A stretch of 42,424 nt of DNA, taken from contig JAHDDX010000015.1 in the NCBI GenBank assembly GCA_020629135.1, positions 1 to 42,424 of the forward strand. The letters are read 5' to 3'. The notes beneath the pieces are model-generated. The model made no database searches, was not told where the DNA came from, and saw nothing but the letters and a program-made list of their open reading frames with translations. The position numbers and the translations under genes were made by a program. The stretch is from Hellea sp. Lineage in GTDB: Bacteria; Pseudomonadota; Alphaproteobacteria; Caulobacterales; Maricaulaceae. This document shows positions 17,282-24,299 of this stretch, piece by piece; position 1 is the stretch's first letter, and each line of letters begins with the position of its first letter.

Positions 17282-17845
17282 TTACTTTTGAGCTTGTCCT
17301 TTGGACGAAATGTAAACGGGGCCTATTTCGACGGATTGTTTGTTTTTCCCCAATTGAAATTCGGCCTTGATCTTGCCAGGGTCAAAATCTCTTTCGGCAA
17401 TTCCCGTGATTGTAAAGAGTTGCCAATCGTCGCTCGGCATAATTTCTTCACTCAAAATGGCATCATATGGTTCTTCATTTCGACCCACGAAGGCAATGAT
17501 TTCTGCCGTTTCTTTGGACTTTGGCGCCTTGGCTGTTCGCGCCCAAAACCTCATTTCAATTTCTTCACCCGGCACGGCGCCATCTCGTAGATCAAACCAC
17601 AAAGCGATTTCCCATGGACGCTGTTTTTTCTTCTTAATGCGGGCTTTGATCGCTTGTCCATTTGGCGTATCCGCTTCGACAACGCTCATTTTATAATCAC
17701 TACCGCGCTGCTGCCATTTTACATGCGCAGGACTGTGCATTAATTTTGACGTCGTTCCTGTTGCATTTTCTACAGCAAAACCAGTTGATGGATATCCCAT
17801 TGCTGAGATGATCAAAATCAAAACGGATAAATAAAATTTTCTCAT
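17282..17845 (-). CDS. Secreted carbohydrate-binding-like jelly-roll protein
   Basis: 187 aa from ATG 17845, which has a GGTGGG ribosome-binding site (a GTG at 17854 is in frame). The N terminus is a signal peptide (basic MRKFY, then hydrophobic SVLILIISAMG, likely cleavage after STGFA). The mature part alternates short beta strands: ALWFDLRDG, EIEMRFWARTA, DWQLFTITG, KAEFQLGKN and VEIGPVYIS. That pattern is typical of CBM4/9/11-like galactose-binding jelly rolls, and no enzyme motif is seen. It is the first gene after an operator-bearing promoter and precedes the SGLT-like symporter, so a periplasmic or surface glycan-binding role is inferred. Confidence 0.7.
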   Translation of the reverse strand: MRKFYLSVLILIISAMGYPSTGFAVENATGTTSKLMHSPAHVKWQQRGSDYKMSVVEADTPNGQAIKARIKKKKQRPWEIALWFDLRDGAVPGEEIEMRFWARTAKAPKSKETAEIIAFVGRNEEPYDAILSEEIMPSDDWQLFTITGIAERDFDPGKIKAEFQLGKNKQSVEIGPVYISSKGQAQK

Positions 17846-17876
17846 CGAGCCCACCCAAAATTGGTCATTGAATCAA

Positions 17877-17905
17877 TAATAGTCTTGATATGATAACGTT
17901 GTCAA
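17877..17905 (-). promoter_or_regulatory. Sigma70-type promoter with LacI-like operator upstream of the jelly-roll gene
   Basis: Read on the minus strand, TTGACA (17905-17900), a 17-base spacer, and CTATTA (17882-17877) form a good sigma70 promoter about 32 bases from the ATG. The near-palindrome TGATAACGTTGTCA (17891-17904, + strand) covers the end of the -35 and the spacer; its centre AACGTT is typical of LacI-family operators. The element TTGACAACGT recurs at the other two promoters of this locus. Confidence 0.65.
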
Positions 17906-17918
17906 TTGGGTGGTGCGC

Positions 17919-18959
17919 TTAATGTGAAACTGATCCGGTCGAAGCGCGAATGATAATTTTATATTCCAATAACTCAGTTTGAACAGGCGTTTTATCCTGT
18001 TCATTGCGGTGTTTGCCTGCGCGCCCTACCAAAAATTCCGCGGCCTGCTCGCCATAGGTAAGCAAAGGCTGCCGGACTGTGCTAAGACTAGGCCATATAC
18101 GTTCGGCGAGTTCAGAATCGTCAAAACCAACAACGGAAATCTGCTCCGGGATTTTTAAATTTTTCATATAGGCGGAAACGATAACGCCAGCGGCCATATC
18201 GTCATTGGCCGCGAAGATGGCCGTCGGCGCCTGATCAAGTTCGAGTAAAGCTTTGCCAGCGGTCATCCCGCTTTCAAAGCTAAACTGACCGGGTTTGACC
18301 AAGTTTTCATCGATGCCAATGCCCGCCTCTCGAAGGGCGTCGCAATAACCGTCATATCGTCTATGGGTAGCGCCGTGAAACTCAATGCCTCTTACGAAAC
18401 CAATGCGTCGATGCCCGTGCCGGATCAAATATTCGGTCACTTCTTTGGCGGCTTTTCGGTCATCAATAGTGACATTTACACTGTCAGAGATTTCAATGTC
18501 ATTGGGCCCAATCCTTGAAACAGGAATGTTCGCTTGATTAAAAATCTGATTTATCAGCGGTTGATCTGAGTGGGGCGGCACTAAAATCACACCATCGGGT
18601 TTTTTCTGAGTGATAAATTCCTTGCACCAGGCCTTTAAAGCTTTGGGTGAGCTTAGCGTTTCTTCCGCCAGCAAGGTTGGTACTAAGTTATATCCGAATT
18701 TTTGCGCCGCTCTCAAAGCACCGGATTGTATCGTATTGATGAAGTTACCTTCGATATTTTCCGTAATTAAGTGTAAGGTATAGGTGCGATTGCTCCGTAG
18801 ATTTCGAGCCGATGTGCTGGGGACATATCCCATTTCTTTCACGGACTCGAACACCTTTTGTCGAAGCTTGTCCTGAACGTGCGGCTCATTATTGAGAACC
18901 CTGGACACGGTTTTCAGTGAAACACCGGCATGGGTGGCTACGTCTTTCATTGTCGCCAT
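17919..18959 (-). CDS. LacI-family transcriptional regulator
   Basis: 346 aa. The N-terminal LacI helix-turn-helix and hinge are complete: MKDVATHAGVSLKTVSRVLN, then GYVPSTSARNLRSNRT. The rest is a periplasmic-binding-protein-like sugar sensor domain (GHRRIGFVRG, AIFAANDDMAAGVI, VVGFDDSELAERIWPSLSTV). It is the last gene of the SMP-30, GPH symporter, regulator operon, 12 bases after the symporter stop. Because its own operon promoter carries the shared operator-like sequence, autoregulation is likely. It is the obvious candidate to repress the locus until a sugar inducer binds. Confidence 0.95.
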   Translation of the reverse strand: MATMKDVATHAGVSLKTVSRVLNNEPHVQDKLRQKVFESVKEMGYVPSTSARNLRSNRTYTLHLITENIEGNFINTIQSGALRAAQKFGYNLVPTLLAEETLSSPKALKAWCKEFITQKKPDGVILVPPHSDQPLINQIFNQANIPVSRIGPNDIEISDSVNVTIDDRKAAKEVTEYLIRHGHRRIGFVRGIEFHGATHRRYDGYCDALREAGIGIDENLVKPGQFSFESGMTAGKALLELDQAPTAIFAANDDMAAGVIVSAYMKNLKIPEQISVVGFDDSELAERIWPSLSTVRQPLLTYGEQAAEFLVGRAGKHRNEQDKTPVQTELLEYKIIIRASTGSVSH

Positions 18960-18971
18960 TCTAAGTCGTTC

Positions 18972-20324
18972 CTATTCTAGCTGCTCAATGATTTCGCCAT
19001 GGGTGTCGCGCCCCATGGGTAGTATCATTATCGGGATAATCGTCAATAAAAGTAAAAGTGCCGGGCAGATCGCAATGAAATTGCTGAGCTTTTCTCCAAG
19101 TTCAGGCGACATCTCAATATTTGAGGATATGCCTATAGAGGACAAAATAAATCCAATCATCAGACCGATAAGGCCGCCTGATAATTTTTGCATTATTAAT
19201 ACGGATCCGTACACGCCGGCTTCAGATCGGTATCCGCTTTGGACCTGACCATATTCGACACAATCGGGAATAAAGGCCCAAAAGATGATGGCGAGAGATC
19301 CGCCAATGGCCATAAACAAAACGATAGAGAGGGGAACGCCGAAAATGATGATTGGCGGCGCAAAAAACATATGTAAGGCAACTATTACATGGAGAGTGAC
19401 GGCTAAAAGCCAGATTTTCTTACGGCCAAATCTACGGATCAGATAGGACCAAATTGGAACGCAAAACAACATACCGAAGGCGAAGGAGGTAAACAAAACT
19501 TCCTTGGCGGCAAACATGTGAGCGTTAGCCTCGATATAAAAAATCAATGTTATTCCAAGCGCGGAGGATGCCGCCGTTTGTAATAAAATAATGAAAAGCA
19601 AAACGCGCAAGGCGTGGTTTGATGAAATATTGCGATAAATACCCTGCCAAATCCGTTCGGATTGAATGGTTTTTGACGGAAGCGGTTTTTCTTTGGTAAA
19701 CGCAAAGCAGGTCCAAAGGGCGATTGTTGCGATTGCGCCGCCCATTGCAGCCGTTAACTGAAAGGCTCTTGGTTCACCTAATTTGTCCGTGAAATGTTCT
19801 ACAAGGGGCCACAAAAACATAGATACTAAAAGCAAGGCTGAAAACGCGAAAAACATCCTTGCCCCGGAGTAATCAGCACGTTCTTTACTGTCATAGGTAA
19901 TACGAGATCCAAGCGCGGCATAAGGGATGGCGACGACAGTGTAGCTGGTTCTAAATAGCAGGCAGGTCGCAATTAGAATGGCGATTTTCAGTCCTCCTTC
20001 AAAAGGGGGGACCCAAAAAAGTAATACAAATGCACAAGCGGTGATAAAACTTCCATATAATAAAAATGGTCGGTATGTACCGAAGCGGGTTTGGATCCGT
20101 TCTGAAAATGAAGCGACGATTGGATCTGAGATCGCGTCCCAGGTCATTCCAATAAAATATATGAGACCCGCAATTTTTGGATCAATGCCCGCAATCGCTG
20201 TATACCAGTAGACCAGAAACATCGATACAGTCTGCCAATATATATTAAGGCCAAAGTCACCTATCCCATAACCGGACAGACGAAGGGCCTTAGGCGTTTT
20301 GTCAATGCTCGTGATGGTATTCAA
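18972..20324 (-). CDS. GPH-family (MelB-like) glycoside/sugar:cation symporter
   Basis: 450 aa with 12 predicted membrane segments. The GPH signature is visible near the N terminus: LSGYGIGDFGLNIYWQTVS, then FIGMTWDAISDPIVASFSER with TRFGTYRPFLLYGS, corresponding to the MelB cation site DxxxDP and following loop. It likely imports a disaccharide or glycoside with Na+ or H+. It is 33 bases downstream of the SMP-30 gene and 12 bases upstream of lacI, so one operon. With the SGLT-like protein the locus has two separate inner-membrane sugar importers. Confidence 0.93.
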   Translation of the reverse strand: MNTITSIDKTPKALRLSGYGIGDFGLNIYWQTVSMFLVYWYTAIAGIDPKIAGLIYFIGMTWDAISDPIVASFSERIQTRFGTYRPFLLYGSFITACAFVLLFWVPPFEGGLKIAILIATCLLFRTSYTVVAIPYAALGSRITYDSKERADYSGARMFFAFSALLLVSMFLWPLVEHFTDKLGEPRAFQLTAAMGGAIATIALWTCFAFTKEKPLPSKTIQSERIWQGIYRNISSNHALRVLLFIILLQTAASSALGITLIFYIEANAHMFAAKEVLFTSFAFGMLFCVPIWSYLIRRFGRKKIWLLAVTLHVIVALHMFFAPPIIIFGVPLSIVLFMAIGGSLAIIFWAFIPDCVEYGQVQSGYRSEAGVYGSVLIMQKLSGGLIGLMIGFILSSIGISSNIEMSPELGEKLSNFIAICPALLLLLTIIPIMILPMGRDTHGEIIEQLE

Positions 20325-20357
20325 GCTGATTTTAACTCCTTGTTTGCGCGGCTATTC

Positions 20358-21374
20358 CTAGGCAGGTCTTTGGAGACCTTTGGTCTTCGTTCGCAGCTTT
20401 AGCAGACGATCATGATTCGTCACAAATAGCGTGTGGCCATCTTCGCCGAACGTGCAATTCGCGCTGGCTTTTCCGGTTAAAATGCGGCCCAATAAAGTTC
20501 CGTCGGCTTGGGCAATGAAAATCCCACCAGGGCCGGTCACAAAGATATTTCCTTTTTCGTCGACAACCATCCCATCGGGTAATCCAGGAAAATTTGGCAA
20601 CAGATATTTTGAAAAATCAATCCATGGTTCGAGGGTTAAATCCGGATTGTTCAGATCTAGTCGAAATAAAAACGGGGCCTCAGGATCAGATTGAGTTATA
20701 TATAGATATTTCTGATCGGGCGATAATGCGACGCCGTTAGGGTAGGTCAATTCTTTGACCAGCAAATAAATAGTGCTGTTTGGTTGAAGTTTATAGACAC
20801 CGTTGAAATCTAATTCTTTGAGGGCAGATAGGTTTAGACCTTCGAGACCATAAGGCGGATCTGTGAAGTATATGGTTCCATGGTTATCTTTTATTAAGTC
20901 ATTGGGACTGTTGAATTTTTTTCCATTATAATGTGACGCAAGGTCAGTTCGCTCTAGTGTTTTAAGGTCAACCAATTGCAGGGCTCGTTTCCCGTGATTA
21001 CACATGAGAATTTGCCCGGCATGGTCATAAAGTAATCCGTTTGCGCCGGCTTCTCGAAATCCATCGGTAAGGCTTGAACCGGACGGATTTAAAAACTCGG
21101 TCACGCCGGATTGGCTATTCCATTTGTAAGCAATATTTCCAGGAACATCTGTAAAATATAAGGATTGAGTGTTTGGATCCCATGTCGGTCCTTCGGCCCA
21201 TCCATACCCGGATCCTAACGTTTCAAAGCCCTGTGACCTGTCAATTAAGTCCCAAAATTTTGGATCATAACTCTCATAAATTTTGGGTATTTCAGAGCGT
21301 TCAGAATTTCGTCCGGTACAGGATATTAAAAATCCAGCGCTGCTTGCGAGCAATGTTCGCCTGTCAATTTTCAT
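20358..21374 (-). CDS. SMP-30/gluconolactonase/LRE-family lipoprotein
   Basis: 338 aa. The N terminus MKIDRRTLLASSAGFLISC has a twin arginine and a lipobox with Cys19, so export and lipid attachment are likely. The mature part is a six-bladed SMP-30/gluconolactonase propeller: YGWAEGPTWDPNTQSLYFTD gives the metal Glu, NSPNDLIKDNHGTIYFTDP the Asn/Asp region, and LSPDQKYLYITQSDP and GLPDGMVVDEKGNIFV the later blades. Family members hydrolyse sugar lactones such as gluconolactone in the periplasm. First gene of the minus-strand operon, divergent from the GH3 gene across a 110-base regulatory region. Confidence 0.88.
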   Translation of the reverse strand: MKIDRRTLLASSAGFLISCTGRNSERSEIPKIYESYDPKFWDLIDRSQGFETLGSGYGWAEGPTWDPNTQSLYFTDVPGNIAYKWNSQSGVTEFLNPSGSSLTDGFREAGANGLLYDHAGQILMCNHGKRALQLVDLKTLERTDLASHYNGKKFNSPNDLIKDNHGTIYFTDPPYGLEGLNLSALKELDFNGVYKLQPNSTIYLLVKELTYPNGVALSPDQKYLYITQSDPEAPFLFRLDLNNPDLTLEPWIDFSKYLLPNFPGLPDGMVVDEKGNIFVTGPGGIFIAQADGTLLGRILTGKASANCTFGEDGHTLFVTNHDRLLKLRTKTKGLQRPA

Positions 21375-21421
21375 GTGGGCCTCGCTAGGAATATCCGATT
21401 TGACTTGTTGAAATCTCTTCC

Positions 21422-21450
21422 TTATAGGGAGCGTTGTCTTACGTTGTCAA
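21422..21450 (-). promoter_or_regulatory. Strong sigma70-type promoter of the SMP-30/GPH/lacI operon overlapped by operator
   Basis: On the minus strand TTGACA (21450-21445), a spacer of exactly 17 bases, and CTATAA (21427-21422) make a near-consensus promoter about 50 bases from the SMP-30 ATG. The 16-base element TGACAACGTAAGACAA occupies 21449-21434 across the -35 and spacer and matches two copies upstream of the TonB receptor at 14-15 of 16 bases. The same position is 36 bases upstream of the GH3 ATG, so one bound repressor could block both directions. Confidence 0.7.
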
Positions 21451-21484
21451 TTTGTGTAAGTGCGTTCATTTTTGGGAGAGATTG

Positions 21485-23977
21485 ATGGTGAAACATTTAG
21501 CGTTGAAGAAAGCACTTCTTATTTCAAGTGCAATTTTTATGGCCGCGGCTTGTGGAAATGAAAACACGGTCAAAGAAAATGTTGTCTCTTCTATTCCGGA
21601 AATTGAAAGCGTCGCCGGGGTCATTAATCCGGCTATATGGCCGGAAGTTTCGACAGCCGCTTTAGATCCGGAGGTCGAAGCTCGAATTGATGAAATTCTG
21701 TCAAAAATGACCCTAGAGCAAAAGGTAGGGCAGGTCATTCAGGCAGACTCGAATTCGGTCACACCGGAAGAGGTCAAACAATATCGGCTTGGCTCGGTCC
21801 TTAGTGGCGGAAATTCAGCGCCAGGCGATCTACCCTATACCGACGCTGCAAATTGGCTGGCGGCTGCAGATGCTTATTATGAAGCCTCACTGGACCCAGA
21901 AGGGGTTGAAATTCCTATTCCTGTGATTTGGGGCATTGACGCTGTTCACGGGCATGCGAACCTAACCGGTGCCGTTGTTTTCCCGCATAATGTTGGTCTT
22001 GGCGCGGCGAATGATCCTGATCTTGTGAGGCGCATCGCTGCGGTTACAGCGGTGGAGTTGAATGTATCAGGACACGATTGGACGTTTGCGCCGACTTTGG
22101 CCGTTCCCCAAAATGATCGTTGGGGCCGAGGGTATGAAGGCTTCTCCGAGGATCCGGAGGTTGTGAAGTCTTATGGCGGAGCGATTGTGCTTGGGCTTCA
22201 GGGCGAGGTCGGGAGTGACGATTTTATGAGTTCCGACAAGGTGATTTCGACCGCCAAGCACTTTTTAGGCGATGGGGGTACGGTCAACGGCGTTGATCAA
22301 GGCAATACCGATATTTCGGAAACCGAATTACGCGATATTCACTTGCCCGGTTATTTGACGGCCATAGCAGACGGCACTCAATCGGTGATGGCCAGTTTTA
22401 ATTCCTGGCAAGGACAACCTATGCACGGGCAAAAGGCTTTGCTGACGGATGTTTTGAAAGGCCGGATGAATTTTCAAGGCTTTGTGATTGGTGACTGGAA
22501 TGGACATCGACTGATCCCGGGATGCACGGAAACGGATTGCCCCGAATCTCTTAATGCGGGGCTGGACATGTATATGGCACCGGACAGTTGGAAAGGCCTA
22601 TACGAGTCCACGATGAAGCATGTGCAATCCGGTAAAATACCAATGGAGCGCCTGGATGACGCGATCCGACGTATTTTGCGAGTAAAGATTAACTCTGGAA
22701 TATTCGAGAAACCCAAACCAAGTGCGCGTCCATTATCTGGTAAAACAGAGCTGTTGGGATCAACGGAACATAGAGATTTGGCGCGCGAAGCGGTTCGGAA
22801 GTCTTTGGTTCTACTTAAGAACAATGATCAAACGCTACCGCTTGCTGCAAATTCCCGCGTCCACATTATTGGCGCTGGGGCAGATCACATTGGTAAATTT
22901 GCCGGTGGCTGGACATTGTCCTGGCAAGGCGGTGAATACGCTAATGACCAATTTCCGAATGGGGAAACCTTCTTAACGGCCGTTCAACGGGAAGTTGAAG
23001 CGGCTGGAGGAAGCGTTACTTTTGACGCGGTCGGAGATAAGGTTCCCGATGATATTGATGTCGTCATTGCCGTTTACGGCGAGGACCCTTATGCAGAATT
23101 TATGGGCGATCGGGAAAATGTTGATTTTACGCCCAACGATCTGAACCCTGAGCGCTTATCTGACTTCAGATCTGCGAACATTCCCGTTGTGTCAGTCTTT
23201 TTGTCGGGGCGTCCATTATGGGCTAACCCGGAAATCAACGTTTCTGATGCGTTTATTGCAGCCTGGTTGCCGGGATCAGAGCCGGCTGGGGTATCTGATC
23301 TGATTTTCCGGACTGATCCAGCATATGATTTCACCGGTCGTTTGTCGTTTTCATGGCCGAAAAATGCCATGCAAGTGAAGCTAAACAAACATCATCCAGA
23401 ATATGATCCATTGTTTGAGGTTGGGTATGGCTTGACCTATGCTGATCAATCGAAATTAGATCAATTACCTGAAGATAGTGGGCTGCCGGAAGGCATGGTG
23501 GCTGCAAAAGGTGTGTTCTTTGAAAAAGGTCAAACCATGGAGCCGTGGCGATTTGCCGTGGCGGAAAAACACGTAAATATTCCCTTTAATGAGGGGGGAA
23601 TAAAAATCGGCGGTTATGACAAGGCGGCTCAGGAGGATTCCTTCCGAATTCAATCGAGCTCGGGCGCGGGCTTAGTGTCAATAATGTCCGGTTACACACT
23701 TGATTTTGCCAGAGAAGCCGGCGGAGAGGTTGAATTGTCATTCGACATTAAAAACCTAGCCGGTGAGGGTGACGTAATGATTGGCATGAATTCAACACGC
23801 TTTGCGGTGCCCACGACTTCAGAGTGGCAGGAAATACGTCTGCCTTTATCCTGTATGGATGGCCTGACATATGTTCGACATGCCTTCGCCGTCGATGTGG
23901 AGTCAGGAACAGATATCGGAGTATCCAACGTTAAGCTTGCCCAGAAAAGCGACAAAGCGCTGGCTTGTCCTGAGTAA
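21485..23977 (+). CDS. Glycoside hydrolase family 3 beta-glucosidase/exo-glucanase, lipoprotein (ExoP-like)
   Basis: 830 aa from the ATG at 21485, preceded by a GGGAGAG ribosome-binding site; the in-frame upstream start at 21434 lies over the operator. A lipoprotein signal (LLISSAIFMAAAC, Cys23) implies membrane anchoring outside the cytoplasm. The N-terminal (beta/alpha)8 domain contains KHFLGDGGTVNG and the nucleophile Asp337 in GFVIGDWNGH. The second domain carries YGEDPYAE with probable acid/base Glu538. A further jelly-roll-like segment of about 200 residues follows, as in Pseudoalteromonas ExoP. It probably releases glucose from beta-glucan or beta-glucoside oligomers. Confidence 0.93.
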   Translation: MVKHLALKKALLISSAIFMAAACGNENTVKENVVSSIPEIESVAGVINPAIWPEVSTAALDPEVEARIDEILSKMTLEQKVGQVIQADSNSVTPEEVKQYRLGSVLSGGNSAPGDLPYTDAANWLAAADAYYEASLDPEGVEIPIPVIWGIDAVHGHANLTGAVVFPHNVGLGAANDPDLVRRIAAVTAVELNVSGHDWTFAPTLAVPQNDRWGRGYEGFSEDPEVVKSYGGAIVLGLQGEVGSDDFMSSDKVISTAKHFLGDGGTVNGVDQGNTDISETELRDIHLPGYLTAIADGTQSVMASFNSWQGQPMHGQKALLTDVLKGRMNFQGFVIGDWNGHRLIPGCTETDCPESLNAGLDMYMAPDSWKGLYESTMKHVQSGKIPMERLDDAIRRILRVKINSGIFEKPKPSARPLSGKTELLGSTEHRDLAREAVRKSLVLLKNNDQTLPLAANSRVHIIGAGADHIGKFAGGWTLSWQGGEYANDQFPNGETFLTAVQREVEAAGGSVTFDAVGDKVPDDIDVVIAVYGEDPYAEFMGDRENVDFTPNDLNPERLSDFRSANIPVVSVFLSGRPLWANPEINVSDAFIAAWLPGSEPAGVSDLIFRTDPAYDFTGRLSFSWPKNAMQVKLNKHHPEYDPLFEVGYGLTYADQSKLDQLPEDSGLPEGMVAAKGVFFEKGQTMEPWRFAVAEKHVNIPFNEGGIKIGGYDKAAQEDSFRIQSSSGAGLVSIMSGYTLDFAREAGGEVELSFDIKNLAGEGDVMIGMNSTRFAVPTTSEWQEIRLPLSCMDGLTYVRHAFAVDVESGTDIGVSNVKLAQKSDKALACPE

Positions 23978-24091
23978 CAAGCAAGTAGCTGTTGGCGGGC
24001 GATCAATAAATGTCCGCTCGTCGCTATCGGGGCTAACTGTGGTAAAAACAGCACGGATCAAAAAAATATAGGACGTCGCATTAAATTTGGA

Positions 24092-24141
24092 TTGACAACG
24101 TGGGACAAAACAAGTCATTACAAAATGACAACGTAGGACAA
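24092..24141 (+). promoter_or_regulatory. Tandem operator-like repeats at the TonB receptor promoter
   Basis: TGACAACGTGGGACAA (24093-24108) and TGACAACGTAGGACAA (24126-24141) differ at one base and start 33 bases apart, about three helical turns. The first is preceded by T, giving TTGACA as a possible -35; the -10 at the right distance (TCATTA) is poor, consistent with a regulated or activator-assisted promoter. Within each copy GACAA is repeated directly with 10-base periodicity. Confidence 0.65.
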
Positions 24142-24164
24142 TTTCCGATTCGACGGGAGTTCTG

Positions 24165-24194
24165 CGCCTTATCTTGAGAAAGAAGAGGCGTTTT
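24165..24194 (+). terminator. Terminator-like hairpin with GAGA loop in the TonB receptor leader
   Basis: Arms 24165-24175 and 24180-24190 pair over 11 positions with one mismatch and one G-U, closing a GAGA tetraloop (GNRA type), followed by TTTT at 24191-24194. It could terminate GH3 transcripts or act as an attenuator of the receptor gene; its location downstream of the operator pair favours a leader function. The T tract is short, so strength is uncertain. Confidence 0.5.
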
Positions 24195-24299
24195 GAGGGA
24201 GTTTAAAGGGACGTTGATGACGTCTTAAAGCTGAAATTTTGCGGATTTAGGTCGCTTTTGGAAAGAAGTCGCCCAATTTATCGATGAGGGGAGAATACC

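Larger units (their letters stand above)
23978..24299. other. 322-base intergenic leader between GH3 and the TonB receptor
   Basis: Holds no gene. It contains the two 16-base operator-like copies (24093-24141), a strong terminator-like hairpin (24165-24190) and a GAGGGGAG ribosome-binding site (24286-24293) for the receptor. The leader after the putative promoter would be roughly 170 bases, long enough for post-transcriptional control. Confidence 0.6.

Noticed and set aside
21434-21484. Upstream start for the GH3 protein
   Set aside because: It would place a charged, Cys-containing stretch before the lipoprotein signal and overlap the operator; ATG 21485 has a good ribosome-binding site.
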